Below are positions 45,389 through 54,382 of a stretch of 64,000 nucleotides of DNA, piece after piece. A program made the position numbers and the translations under genes. How positions within the stretch are numbered: position 1 is the stretch's first letter; every line of letters starts with the position of its first letter. The notes under the pieces are model-generated. The model had not been told where the DNA came from and ran no database searches. It was given only the letters and a program-made list of their open reading frames with translations. The stretch spans positions 1 to 64,000 of the forward strand of contig NZ_JBOITL010000022.1 of assembly GCF_050717515.1 (NCBI RefSeq), read 5' to 3'. This DNA is from Clostridium_AD sp050717515. Its GTDB lineage: Bacteria > Bacillota > Clostridia > Clostridiales > Clostridiaceae.

Positions 45389-45734
45389 GTTATATGTATA
45401 CTCTACTATACTTTTAGTGCAAATGTCAAATAAAGTTAAATACAGAGACTTATATATTTAATATTGCCACTTCAAAGAAGATGAACAGCTGCGCTGGTGC
45501 TATGGCATGAAGCGTATGTAAGGCATTTCTATATTATGTGTTTTGTGTTATATTTTAAATATGTGGAAAATAATAACGTAAAGAGATTTATTTAAATGGT
45601 TACATGTATTACACATCTTACAATAGTAGGAAATATTTAAAATAAAGGATACAGTTTGAAAACTTATACAAAGGGCTATGAACTAATTTAATGAATGATA
45701 GAACTAGTTTTAAAATTAGATTTGGAGGTTAATT

Positions 45735-47003
45735 ATGGGTAACTTTGTTGTATGCAATATGGTAAAAAAGCTTAAAGGTAAATATATGAAATTATGGTGG
45801 GACACAGATAAATGTTCTCCTATCTTTAACGAAGAAATTAGTTTTAAAGAGAAAATTATACGAGAAAAGCTTATGAATAAGTTTTTGAATACTCTATTTT
45901 CTCACTTAAAGAAATGCCCTAAAGATGAAAAAGATCGCGCAGATTGGAGAAATACACTCTGGACCATGATAAAAAACTTTGGTCACACTTCTGGCTTTAC
46001 TGAAGATGAAATTAACGGTGATTTTTCAAAATCCCTTCCAATTATAACTCATAAATTTATTTGTAATGTAAAAGAATTTGATAGTAATATAACCTTAGAT
46101 AAAATGGTACAAGCCTTGAGGAATGTTTGGATTATGAATATACTCCAAGTTCTTTTTAACATTAAGGTGGAATACACCCCCTCAATTTTTGCTTATAGCA
46201 TGCTTTATCCCTATACTGATAATTATTTAGACAGTACTGAAATATCATTTGAAGATAAAAAATTAATTAATGAGAGATTCAAATTAAGATTAGAAGGTGA
46301 AGAAATAGAATGGAGTAACTCCTACGAAAAAGCACTATTTAAACTAGTTAGTATAATTGAGGTTCAATATCCTAGGTCACACTATAGTGAAGTATATGAA
46401 AGTCTTTTATGCATCCATGCTGCTCAATGTGATAGTCTTACACAACAAAAAGGTATGACTTCACCTTACGAGAAGGATATTCTGGGAATAAGCACTGAAA
46501 AAGGTGGTTGTTCCGTACTTGCAGATGCTTATCTTGTACATGGAAGTCTTTCTGAAGCGGAAGCAGACTTTATATTTGCTTATGGCGCACTGCTTCAATT
46601 TTGTGATGATTTACAAGATGCAAAAGAAGATTTTAAAAATGGGCATATGACTATATTTTCGGGGACCTCAGAAAAATGGCCTTTAGATAATATTACCAAT
46701 GCTCTATTTCATTTTTCCAACAAAATAATAGATTTAGATGAAGGTTTTACTTCAAAAGAAGCTCATAAAATGAAAACTTTCTTAAATAAAAATCTAGTTT
46801 CTCTTATTTTTGAAGCAATTTCACAAAACTATAACTTGTATAGTAAAGAATATATTAAAAATATTGAGAAATATTATCCTTTTAGAATGTCCTATACGAG
46901 AAATCTTTATAAAAAGATAAAGAATAATTATTCAAGTTTTGAAAGCATCCATGGCTACTCCATAGATGATGTTATATTAATAGCAACGGATATAAGTACT
47001 TAG
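45735..47003 (+). CDS. Class I isoprenoid-synthase-fold protein (terpene synthase-like)
   Basis: A 422-aa all-helical soluble protein. The paired acidic motifs TDNYLD (Asp162 and Asp166) and CDDLQDAKED (Asp291, Asp292 and Asp295) lie about 130 residues apart, like the Mg-binding motifs of class I isoprenoid synthases. Between them is STEKGGCSVLADAYLVHG, similar to the helix before the second motif in head-to-head synthases. It could cyclise or condense a prenyl diphosphate; the product is unknown. No terpene cluster surrounds it. GGAGG before the ATG supports the start. Confidence 0.65.
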   Translation: MGNFVVCNMVKKLKGKYMKLWWDTDKCSPIFNEEISFKEKIIREKLMNKFLNTLFSHLKKCPKDEKDRADWRNTLWTMIKNFGHTSGFTEDEINGDFSKSLPIITHKFICNVKEFDSNITLDKMVQALRNVWIMNILQVLFNIKVEYTPSIFAYSMLYPYTDNYLDSTEISFEDKKLINERFKLRLEGEEIEWSNSYEKALFKLVSIIEVQYPRSHYSEVYESLLCIHAAQCDSLTQQKGMTSPYEKDILGISTEKGGCSVLADAYLVHGSLSEAEADFIFAYGALLQFCDDLQDAKEDFKNGHMTIFSGTSEKWPLDNITNALFHFSNKIIDLDEGFTSKEAHKMKTFLNKNLVSLIFEAISQNYNLYSKEYIKNIEKYYPFRMSYTRNLYKKIKNNYSSFESIHGYSIDDVILIATDIST

Positions 47004-47010
47004 CTAAAAA

Positions 47011-47061
47011 AAGTCTACGTCACTTGTGATACGATTCATCGTACCGAGTAAACGTAGACTT
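47011..47061. other. Structured hairpin without T run
   Basis: AAGTCTACGT pairs with ACGTAGACTT, and inside lies a second stem TACGAT with ATCGTA. It follows the terpene-synthase-like gene. The missing T run is unusual for a terminator. Confidence 0.5.
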
Positions 47062-47210
47062 AACTTGCATCATTAGATAATTTAAACTCATGTTACCTGT
47101 TTATGGAAGTTTATTACCCGCCACCCTATAAATCTCATACCATTCCTGCCTTGCAAATCTGAATTTCACATTACTCATCACTTAAGTAACGAGTGTGCGT
47201 GGTTCAGTTA

Positions 47211-48149
47211 TCAACTAGACGCTTTTTTCCATGTATATCTGTTTCCAACTAACTTAAATCCAGCTGCTTCATATAACCTATTTGGTGCTGGAAACTGCTC
47301 TGGAGTAAGCGTAAGCACTGTTGATACCTCCGCGCCTAAACCTCTTGCCGCCTTTAATGCATATAGCATCATTGCCTTACTTATACCTTTTTTTCTGTGC
47401 TCACGGAAACAAGCAACAGCCTCAAAACTCACCATTCTATTCTTTTCATCATATCTTCCACTACATAATGCAACTGGTGTGTGCTCTGGCCCCATAACTA
47501 TGATATCCAATTCATTTCTGTAAGTATCAAACTTTCTTGTATTTCTTAATGCCTGTTCATTAAAATCCATACCAAGACATTGGCTATATATGTGAATTAC
47601 TTCACTTATATCTGAAAGTTCTTCAAGCGTTTTTATATAATATCCTTTTGGTAATCTAGGCTCCTCTACAGGTTCACTATAATTAAAATATCTTAGAACC
47701 CAATACTCATCTGTTTTACAATATCCATTTTCTATTAAAACATCTTCTAACTCAGTATCACCATCAAAAGGACACCATGAACATTCATTAAAGTCACTAA
47801 TACCAATGTCTTCACTGCCTTCTTTTATAAATTCATTTACAGCTTCTTTTGCAGTCTTAAACATTTCATTAAAAAGATGCTTGTTTTTAGGATTTATAAA
47901 TAACTGAATTTTATTAAATGGCCATATACCTCCAATAAGTTTATCATCTTCAAACCAAAAAAATGAATTACCTAGCTCTTCAGTAATTGACTCTAAAAAG
48001 CTTTTACCTTCCACAATATCAATGCCAAATTCTAACTCATTTAAATTAAAATAAAACTTAGGTCCTGATACTGAAATGCTTTCTTGCAAAAACTCTCTTA
48101 ACTTAAAATAATCCTGTTCCCCTTGAAATCTTCTACACTTTATTGCCAT
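47211..48149 (-). CDS. GNAT-family N-acetyltransferase
   Basis: A 312-aa protein. The C-terminal half has the acetyl-CoA-binding pattern FREHRKKGISKAMMLYALKAARGLGAEVSTVLTL and NRLYEAAGFKLVGNRYTWKK. The N-terminal half is probably a second, degenerate GNAT fold. The substrate is unknown. It lies 31 bp after the long sigma-factor gene on the same strand, so it is probably co-transcribed and could be a target or modifier in that system. Confidence 0.88.
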   Translation of the reverse strand: MAIKCRRFQGEQDYFKLREFLQESISVSGPKFYFNLNELEFGIDIVEGKSFLESITEELGNSFFWFEDDKLIGGIWPFNKIQLFINPKNKHLFNEMFKTAKEAVNEFIKEGSEDIGISDFNECSWCPFDGDTELEDVLIENGYCKTDEYWVLRYFNYSEPVEEPRLPKGYYIKTLEELSDISEVIHIYSQCLGMDFNEQALRNTRKFDTYRNELDIIVMGPEHTPVALCSGRYDEKNRMVSFEAVACFREHRKKGISKAMMLYALKAARGLGAEVSTVLTLTPEQFPAPNRLYEAAGFKLVGNRYTWKKASS

Positions 48150-48180
48150 TTAAAATAGCCCCCCATGTTTTTTACTATTT

Positions 48181-49752
48181 CTATTTCAATACTGCATACA
48201 TACCTAGTTTTTCTAAAGAATTAGGTACAATTAAATATCCCTTGGTACACATTTGTTCAGCGATATATCCAACTGAATCCACTTTATATTTCATTTGCGA
48301 AACCGCAGGACATATATCTATCAATTGTGATGGTGCGTGATTTTGTACAACCTTTGTTGACTCAAAAGCCGTTAGTTTTATATTTTCTTTTATTATTTTA
48401 ATAGCCGGCTCCATTAAATGTACAAAAGCATGGTACTGACTTTCCGTAAACACAGGAAATTTAACATTATATTCTCTATTATTATTTGTAATATAGCCTT
48501 CACTAATAAGTTCGGCAAGAACTTCGTTATTATCTTCCTTTATATCATGTCTTGCCGTTTTTATAAGCATATCAACCTTATCATCTCTTGGATGAAATTC
48601 TTGACACTTCTCTATAATTCTAAAATTGCATACATTAATCCAGTCACTATCAGCTTTCACTTCACATTCTCCATATAATCCATTAAACAAATCGTTTCCC
48701 CTAAGGTTATTATTCCCCCAAATATACCCGTGAGTACCATTAGACAATAACGGAAAACCTTCTGTATTTTCAAGTTCCTCATCTTTCGCCTGTGACAAAC
48801 CCCTCAATAAAGCTATATGAGTCGCTAACCAATAAATCCTATTTTTATTACAATCAGCCCCTATAAAATTGATCTTTCTTATTTTATCCTCATTCTTTTC
48901 AATACATTGAAAAAGCTCGTTTGCTACCGAAGGATAAATATCCTTCGTTTTCGTATATACCTCTTCTTCACAGCTTTGAGTAAAAATAATTATATTTGTT
49001 TGATATCTAGCCTTATGAAGCAGCGTTATTAAATTGTGTTTCATAAGAATTTTAATCTCATCTTCTAAATAAGGAACTGCTACCCCTAATTCAATACTCA
49101 TTTCTGCAATTGTCATTGGATTATAATATGCAGCTAATAAAATGTTTCCTGGTAATTTTCTCTCAAACAACTCATAATAAAGCTTATATTCCATTTCATT
49201 TATCCACACATCCACACTGAAAATTCCTGGATTATAACTTTTTTCTCCATATTCTCTTGTCATATTCATACCTTCTCTCAATATTTTTCTAGATTTGAAG
49301 AGCAAATATTTGACCATTTCCAAAGAAATTCGGAGTTCCTGTGAGATTTGGTTACAGCTTTTATTATCAATATAGTACATTATGGTGGCTTTTCGATGAC
49401 GCTCTGATAACAAAGAAAGCTCTCTTTTTAAAATGTTTAGTTCATCATTTTGAACCACTACTGTTTCAGGCATTTCACATAAGCTATCTACCAAGTTTTC
49501 ATCAATACCATAATGCTCTGTTTTTTTACGCTTACGCAGGTACCCTTTGTACACGTTATTTGCAATAGCCCACATCCAACCATAAAAAGCCTGTTCATCA
49601 CGAAGTGAATTCGCATTCTTTAAAACTTCCTTCACTATTTCCTGTGACAAATCTTCAGCATCTTTACTGTTTGAAGTCCGCGAAAGACAAAAAGCAAATA
49701 TAGTCTTCATACAATCTATTATTTTTTCATAAACAACTTGTTGTTTGTCCAT
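48181..49752 (-). CDS. ECF-type sigma factor with long C-terminal extension
   Basis: A 523-aa protein. Residues 1-165 are an ECF sigma factor: region 2 with NSKDAEDLSQEIVKEVLKNA and region 4 with KSCNQISQELRISLEMVKYLLFKSRKILREG. The remaining 350 residues have no membrane helix. They show a winged-helix-like MTIAEMSIELGVAVPYLEDEIKILMKHNLI followed by an unrecognised mixed domain. ECF factors with large soluble extensions are often regulated by their own C-terminus instead of an anti-sigma factor, and none is encoded here. A GNAT gene follows. Confidence 0.8.
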   Translation of the reverse strand: MDKQQVVYEKIIDCMKTIFAFCLSRTSNSKDAEDLSQEIVKEVLKNANSLRDEQAFYGWMWAIANNVYKGYLRKRKKTEHYGIDENLVDSLCEMPETVVVQNDELNILKRELSLLSERHRKATIMYYIDNKSCNQISQELRISLEMVKYLLFKSRKILREGMNMTREYGEKSYNPGIFSVDVWINEMEYKLYYELFERKLPGNILLAAYYNPMTIAEMSIELGVAVPYLEDEIKILMKHNLITLLHKARYQTNIIIFTQSCEEEVYTKTKDIYPSVANELFQCIEKNEDKIRKINFIGADCNKNRIYWLATHIALLRGLSQAKDEELENTEGFPLLSNGTHGYIWGNNNLRGNDLFNGLYGECEVKADSDWINVCNFRIIEKCQEFHPRDDKVDMLIKTARHDIKEDNNEVLAELISEGYITNNNREYNVKFPVFTESQYHAFVHLMEPAIKIIKENIKLTAFESTKVVQNHAPSQLIDICPAVSQMKYKVDSVGYIAEQMCTKGYLIVPNSLEKLGMYAVLK

Positions 49753-50094
49753 ATTTCACCAATTCCCTAAATTAATTTTGCGGTCCTTTATTGTCTTCAT
49801 ATATATAGTGACGCCATTTATAAAATGGTTAATCAACAAATAAATAAATTTAAATATTCTTTACTCTACTTCAATAATCTTAGTTATAAATCCTTTATAA
49901 ATCTTTTTTAACAAAATAAATTAAATAACTTTTATTTTGTTGAAGCTATTTTTTATCTTTAACCGGTTTTAGTCCATAATTTCCTTTCCTATTTTTTAAT
50001 TTCAATATTAACAAATTAGGATAAGACATTTTTTTTATAAATGTTATTATATAATTACCGTACGGGAATTAAGGATTTTAAATGAGGTGACTTG
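49753..50094. promoter_or_regulatory. Intergenic region between divergent ECF and AraC genes
   Basis: About 340 bp without a gene. An inverted repeat AACAAAATAAA/TTTATTTTGTT (49910-49941) lies in the middle. Promoters for both flanking genes are expected. No other structure stands out. Confidence 0.3.
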
Positions 50095-50994
50095 ATGAAT
50101 TATATTAACTCCATTCAAAAAACTATTGATTATATTGATGATCATATCCAAGATAATATATCTGTAGATATGCTAGCTTCAATTGCAAGTTTTTCAACCT
50201 ACCATTACTATAAAATATTCAGTAGTTTTGTCCATATGTCAGTAATGGATTATGTGACAAAGCGAAAACTACAGTTTGCTTTACATGACCTAACCACTGG
50301 AGCAAAGATAATTGATATCGCAATGGATTATGGCTTTGAAACTCATGCCGGTTTTAATAAAGCCTTTAAGCGTGCTTTTGGTTATCCCCCAAGTCTATAC
50401 AGACTTCATGCTCCAAAGGGATTACCACCAAAAATTAATTTAAAATATTTAAAAGAAAATTTAACTGGAGGGATAATTATGGAACCTAAAATAATTGAAA
50501 TGCCTAGCTTTAAGGTGGTTGGGTATGAATTTAAAAATAACCTTAAAAATATATTACGTTCAAGCGATATTCCAGCCTTCTGGGCCCAACGTGGTTTTGA
50601 TGATAACAATTGCGAGGAAAAATTGTATAAGCAGCTAAATCCGCCAAAACATGGAGAGTATTGTATCTGTATTAATACTAATATGGCTACTGATGACTTT
50701 TCATATCTAATGGCCGTTGGTGTTGATAACTTTGATAAAGCCACTGATGATATGTACAACTTAGAGATTCCCGCTGCTACCTATGCTATATTTACATCTC
50801 CACAGGTACATGAAGATGACTTTGTAGATTCCATTAATGGAACCTGGTCCTATATACTTCAGCAATGGTTCCCAAATTCACAATATGAAATTGATGAAAG
50901 TAAATTTGACTTTGAGCACTATGACGAGCATTGTCACCCATGGGAATACGATAAGGTTTCAATGAAAATTTATATTCCAATAAAAAGCATATAA
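50095..50994 (+). CDS. AraC-family regulator with GyrI-like effector domain
   Basis: A 299-aa regulator of the Rob/MarA-like type. The N-terminal double helix-turn-helix (about 1-105) includes DMLASIASFSTYHYYKIFSS and IIDIAMDYGFETHAGFNKAFKRAFGYPPS. The C-terminal GyrI-like ligand domain (about 125-299) has FKVVGYEFKNN and YAIFTSP. Such proteins bind hydrophobic drugs or peptides and control efflux genes. ATG at 50095 follows GAGGTGA; a TTG lies just upstream. It ends with a perfect hairpin. Confidence 0.9.
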   Translation: MNYINSIQKTIDYIDDHIQDNISVDMLASIASFSTYHYYKIFSSFVHMSVMDYVTKRKLQFALHDLTTGAKIIDIAMDYGFETHAGFNKAFKRAFGYPPSLYRLHAPKGLPPKINLKYLKENLTGGIIMEPKIIEMPSFKVVGYEFKNNLKNILRSSDIPAFWAQRGFDDNNCEEKLYKQLNPPKHGEYCICINTNMATDDFSYLMAVGVDNFDKATDDMYNLEIPAATYAIFTSPQVHEDDFVDSINGTWSYILQQWFPNSQYEIDESKFDFEHYDEHCHPWEYDKVSMKIYIPIKSI

Positions 50995-51035
50995 ATCCTA
51001 TAGGGACTATCTCAAAAGATAGTCCCTATAGGATT
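50994..51035. repeat. Perfect 19-bp stem hairpin
   Basis: The left arm AATCCTATAGGGACTATCT pairs perfectly with 51017-51035 around CAAA. It begins in the stop codon of the AraC gene and lies between convergent genes. Neither strand shows a real T run. Confidence 0.8.
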
Positions 51036-51079
51036 CAATGGATTAATATCAACCGTCTTTATAAAAATATACTTAACTC

Positions 51080-51829
51080 TTAATCATAAACACATTCATG
51101 CCATTTACTGTCTAAGAATTCGCAGTCACAATCTTTTATAGCTTCTTCATAGGAAATCTTTCTATTACTGCTTAGGATTGCATCAAAATATGCAATCCTA
51201 TTATTAATCTCATTTTCTACTCTTTCCCTACCACTAATTTGCAACCCATGACTTGGTAACAAAGTATAAGAAGTGTATTCTTTTAATTTGTTTAAAGATT
51301 CCATATGCCTTTTTATACAATTGGGGTCTGTTGAGGGTAGTAGTGGCTTACCATCATTCGAAAACATTAGTTCATCAGCAATATATATATACTGCTCATT
51401 GATTTTTACAATAATAGTACATAATGAATGTCCTGGAAAAGGAATCAATGTAAGCTGATGTTTGCCGAATTTAATACAAAATTGCTCTTCAATTAAGGTT
51501 GTTGGAATAAAATACTTATGCTCTTCCCTTTCTGTCCACAGGTCTAATGTAGTCTTATAATGCTTGCTACCATATACTGATTCTCTGGGCAATACTTTTA
51601 GCCCTTGCATATGATCATCATGAAAATGCGAGATGATTATTTTTTCAATATATAGTCCATTGCTTTTCATATCTTGAAGTACCAGTAAAGCTTGGTCCTC
51701 GTATGCAGTATCTATCAGAAGAGCTTTATTATCATTAATCAAAGCTGTTATGCTGTTTCCAAAGTGATTCCCAGGTAGTGGGTCAAATATATACTGTATT
51801 ATTCCTGGTCTTAGTTCTCTTTTTAACAT
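51080..51829 (-). CDS. Metallo-beta-lactamase-fold hydrolase
   Basis: A 249-aa cytosolic hydrolase of unknown substrate. Metal-binding motifs are HFHDDHMQG (HxHxDH), PFPGHSLCTI, the DE strand (YIADELMFS) and the final LLPSHGLQ. The pattern matches the glyoxalase II-like subfamily. The start is ATG at 51829. It lies 46 bp after the DJ-1/PfpI gene and may share its operon. Confidence 0.92.
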   Translation of the reverse strand: MLKRELRPGIIQYIFDPLPGNHFGNSITALINDNKALLIDTAYEDQALLVLQDMKSNGLYIEKIIISHFHDDHMQGLKVLPRESVYGSKHYKTTLDLWTEREEHKYFIPTTLIEEQFCIKFGKHQLTLIPFPGHSLCTIIVKINEQYIYIADELMFSNDGKPLLPSTDPNCIKRHMESLNKLKEYTSYTLLPSHGLQISGRERVENEINNRIAYFDAILSSNRKISYEEAIKDCDCEFLDSKWHECVYD

Positions 51830-51874
51830 TTCACTTAAAACTCCTTAAATTCATATAATTTTATGTCTCCACTT

Positions 51875-52441
51875 CTATTTTTTGTCTTTAATATTTTTTA
51901 ACCAGTTATAGGTATCTTTAATTTCCTCATCATTTTTATAAATATTCATTACTTTGCCTAATTCAACAGAGAATTCGATGAATGCTTGTCCTATTGAAGT
52001 TATACAGTTTCCATCTCGAACAACATCCTTATCTACTATATTTATTTTTTCATATATGTGCTTATTACTTTCATCTACTCTAAAGCCCTCAGTATCACCG
52101 TTAGCTTCTTTATTATTAAGCAATCCATGATATGCCATAAGTTCAGCCCCACCACAAATACCTGCAATGAATTTATTTTTTTCATTTAATTTTAACATAA
52201 ATTCTTTTAGTTCTGTTTTTTCATAAAGTTGCACAGGGTTTCCACCAGGAATAATAAAAAGATCAATATCCTCTGGGTTTATTTCTTGTATTGTTTTATC
52301 CGGCAAGAATTTTTGTTTTTCTTCACTTATATATACGCGATTTTCTAAAGCTACTGAGCAAATATTATCCCTAAACTGATTAACTGCAAACACAACTTCA
52401 AATTCACAAAAACCATCATAATAAAAAACACATACATTCAT
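51875..52441 (-). CDS. DJ-1/PfpI-family protein
   Basis: A 188-aa protein of the DJ-1/PfpI/ThiJ superfamily. The nucleophile elbow is AGICGGAELMAYHG with the conserved Cys, and the N-terminal Glu region is DGFCEFEVVF. Members are glyoxalases, deglycases, chaperones or cysteine hydrolases; which is not clear here. The ATG at 52441 (MNVCVFYYDG) is preceded by an AGAAGG site and gives the usual length. It lies between a WYL regulator and the MBL hydrolase on the same strand. Confidence 0.88.
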   Translation of the reverse strand: MNVCVFYYDGFCEFEVVFAVNQFRDNICSVALENRVYISEEKQKFLPDKTIQEINPEDIDLFIIPGGNPVQLYEKTELKEFMLKLNEKNKFIAGICGGAELMAYHGLLNNKEANGDTEGFRVDESNKHIYEKINIVDKDVVRDGNCITSIGQAFIEFSVELGKVMNIYKNDEEIKDTYNWLKNIKDKK

Positions 52442-52528
52442 TTTATAACCTTCTTCCTTTAATTTATTGCTTGTTAAATATTTTTTTAATTTCTTCAAAG
52501 TTCTATTCTTCTATTATAAAATACAATG

Positions 52529-52548
52529 ACTGACACCTATATGTCAGT
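52529..52548. repeat. Small hairpin at the WYL gene stop codon
   Basis: ACTGACA pairs with TGTCAGT around CCTATA, overlapping the stop codon at 52544. There is no T run, so read-through to the DJ-1/PfpI gene is possible. Confidence 0.5.
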
Positions 52549-53467
52549 GATTATACTTGCTATATATATTTTTTATGTATTCCACCATTTCTCTTCTTAA
52601 TTTATCTGGACCTATTACTTCGCAGTCACTACCAAATCCTAAAATGAATTTCTTTAGTCCTTCATCCTCTGGAAAAAAATCTTCAACTATATATGTTCCA
52701 TTTTCTAAAAGTATAATTTTCTCTTTTGAAAAATATTCACTTAATTGCCCACCTATTTCACTAGAAAACTTTAATGTAACTAATATACTATTTTCTTCAT
52801 AACTTTTACTAAATATATTTTCTATTTCCTCTTTTGAAATTGGATTTTTTATAAAGCACCCACCTAGCTTCATATTTCTTACTCTAACAAGTTTAAACTT
52901 TCTATAGTCTTTTCTTATCCTACAAAAGGCAATAATATGCCAATGTCCATTGGTGAATTCTATCTGAATTGGTTCCACTATTCTCTTTAAATATTCCATT
53001 TTTCTATTTATATATTCAAATTCCAATATCCTATTATCTTCAATAGCTTTATTTATCAAAAATAAATACTCCCTGAGTTCCTTCTCCATACTAAAGTGAG
53101 ACATATCTATACTAAGATTATCACATTCCTTTTTTTCACTGTTGCGTAAAGTTTCAAACTTAAGCACTATATCATTAAATTGTGGGTTGTTCCCAAATAA
53201 AAACTTTAAATTATCCATTACAGCAATCAACGGCTCAACTTCTTTTTTATTTAAAAATAGGTTATTTAAAGTATAATTTTCCATAATATAATAGCCTCCA
53301 CCCTTACCGCCAGTAGCTGCTATAGGCACTCCTGCTTCACTTATCTTTTCTATATCCCGATATATTGTTCTTAGAGACACCTCAAAATGCTCAGCAAGTG
53401 CTCTTCCCGTCACTAAACCTTTTTGAGAAATAATTATTAAAATTGATAAAAATCTTTCTGCTCTCAT
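52544..53467 (-). CDS. YafY-like HTH/WYL-domain transcriptional regulator
   Basis: A 307-aa regulator. An N-terminal HTH_11 domain (VTGRALAEHFEVSLRTIYRDIEKI, about 15-40) is followed by a WYL domain with RILEFEYINRK and WHIIAFCRIRKDYRKFKLVRVRNM. WYL domains bind nucleic acids or ligands and are common in repressors that respond to DNA damage or small molecules. It is upstream of the DJ-1/PfpI gene and may control it. Confidence 0.88.
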   Translation of the reverse strand: MRAERFLSILIIISQKGLVTGRALAEHFEVSLRTIYRDIEKISEAGVPIAATGGKGGGYYIMENYTLNNLFLNKKEVEPLIAVMDNLKFLFGNNPQFNDIVLKFETLRNSEKKECDNLSIDMSHFSMEKELREYLFLINKAIEDNRILEFEYINRKMEYLKRIVEPIQIEFTNGHWHIIAFCRIRKDYRKFKLVRVRNMKLGGCFIKNPISKEEIENIFSKSYEENSILVTLKFSSEIGGQLSEYFSKEKIILLENGTYIVEDFFPEDEGLKKFILGFGSDCEVIGPDKLRREMVEYIKNIYSKYNH

Positions 53468-53814
53468 AATATAAACGTTCCCTCCCTTCCCCTCAAAATT
53501 TACGATCTTTTTAAGTTTATTTTCCCTCTAAAACCTGTACACCACACCGAACCCACATTTTACAATTTATTTGCATTTTTGTTATGTACAAGTAAATAGT
53601 TATTTATAATATATCTTATTATATTATAAACCGTATTCCAAGTATTGTTTTGAATTTGTTTATGGTAAGGCACAGTACCATAATACAAACACTTCTCCAT
53701 GCAGTATATTTAATAATAGTATCAATTGAAATTTTCAGTAAGCTTTCATATAAAAAATACCCTAGTAAATATACTTATTTTTACCTACATATTCTTTTTA
53801 TTCTAAAATAAGTA
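53468..53814. other. Gene-free AT-rich region before the hflX promoter
   Basis: No ORF with a credible start. TTATGGTA/TACCATAA (53659-53682) is a small hairpin with an 8-nt loop. The rest is AT-rich spacer. Confidence 0.4.
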
Positions 53815-53843
53815 TTTACAACCGAGAAAATTTGGGTTATAAT
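53815..53843 (+). promoter_or_regulatory. Sigma-A promoter of the hflX leader
   Basis: TTTACA (53815-53820), a 17-nt spacer and the perfect -10 TATAAT (53838-53843). Transcription should begin near 53850, giving a leader of about 590 nt before hflX. Confidence 0.8.
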
Positions 53844-53887
53844 AAAAACATAAAATATATTAATAGATTCTGAAAGGAGACTGTAAA

Positions 53888-53959
53888 ATGTTAATTTATA
53901 AAGATAAGATTAAATCTCACTCAATCAATAAAATATACAGTCTGCTGTCGGTAATTTAA
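53888..53959 (+). CDS. Leader peptide of hflX, 23 aa
   Basis: A short upstream ORF, MLIYKDKIKSHS then INKIYSLLSVI. AAGGAG precedes the ATG with about 8-nt spacing, a good site for so short an ORF. Its last codons (AGT CTG CTG TCG GTA, 53939-53953) can pair with the 5' arm of the first downstream terminator. The reading frame is therefore probably there for its translation, as in ribosome-mediated attenuation, not for the peptide product. Confidence 0.65.
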   Translation: MLIYKDKIKSHSINKIYSLLSVI

Positions 53960-54034
53960 GTATATTATGATTTAATATACTATATTATTTGATGTTTAAA
54001 AATTTCGACCGCAGACTTCATATCTGCGGTTTTG
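53939..54034 (+). terminator. Attenuator: antiterminator and terminator 1
   Basis: Terminator 1 is ACCGCAGA (54008-54015) with TCTGCGGT (54023-54030), then TTTT. The competing pairing joins AGTCTGC (53939-53945) and GGT (53950-53952) in the leader ORF with ACC and GCAGACT (54008-54017), giving about 10 bp against 8 in the terminator. A ribosome at the ORF end would cover the antiterminator arm. Confidence 0.65.
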
Positions 54035-54084
54035 TTATATTTCAAGGAACCAAGTTAGAAATTGGTCCTATTAAATAGAAAGTA

Positions 54085-54112
54085 AGCTGAATTGTTTTTT
54101 CAGTTTTTGCAT
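54085..54112 (+). terminator. Weak hairpin with T tail inside the leader
   Basis: CTGAA pairs with TTCAG, followed by five T residues. Just before it GGAACCAA/TTGGTCC (about 54046-54068) is another stem. Confidence 0.4.
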
Positions 54113-54129
54113 CTATTTAAATTTGTATA

Positions 54130-54160
54130 AAAAAACCGCAGAGAAAATCTGCGGTTTTTT
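54130..54160 (+). terminator. Leader terminator 2
   Basis: AAAAAACCGCAGA (54130-54142) pairs perfectly with TCTGCGGTTTTTT (54148-54160). Its stem core is identical to terminator 1, so the same antiterminator sequence could in principle pair with it. Confidence 0.8.
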
Positions 54161-54184
54161 GATTTTAGATTTTTATCAATATTT

Positions 54185-54238
54185 TAGCCGCAAAGCAATG
54201 TATACTTCTGTAGTTTACATTGTTTCTGCGGCTTTTAT
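54185..54238 (+). terminator. Leader terminator 3
   Basis: AGCCGCA pairs with TGCGGCT, enclosing CAATGTA/TACATTG, followed by a T tract. It is the third terminator with a CCGCA stem in 230 bp. Confidence 0.75.
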
Positions 54239-54294
54239 ATATTTATGCAGCTTAAAAAATAGCTAGCACAAAATCACCTTAGGGGGAGTTAGAA

Positions 54295-54309
54295 ATGAGC
54301 CTAAAATAA
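54295..54309 (+). CDS. Mini-ORF in the hflX leader (MSLK)
   Basis: ATG-AGC-CTA-AAA-TAA preceded by an unusually strong GGGGGAG site. Too short to encode a functional protein; possibly a ribosome-loading or sensing element. Confidence 0.35.
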   Translation: MSLK

Positions 54310-54361
54310 TAATATTAACTGATCAATAAAAAGTTAAAAATCTGCATAGGAGGCTAAAAAA

Positions 54362-54382
54362 ATGAGGTTTAAATTTATATAG
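54362..54382 (+). CDS. Mini-ORF in the hflX leader (MRFKFI)
   Basis: Six codons after a full AGGAGG site with 8-nt spacing, ending 56 nt before the hflX start. Confidence 0.35.
   Translation: MRFKFI

Noticed and set aside
54008..54238. CRISPR-like array suggested by repeated CCGCAGA/TCTGCGG units
   Set aside because: The repeats are inverted stem arms of terminators, unequal in spacing and with different flanks; no direct-repeat and spacer pattern.
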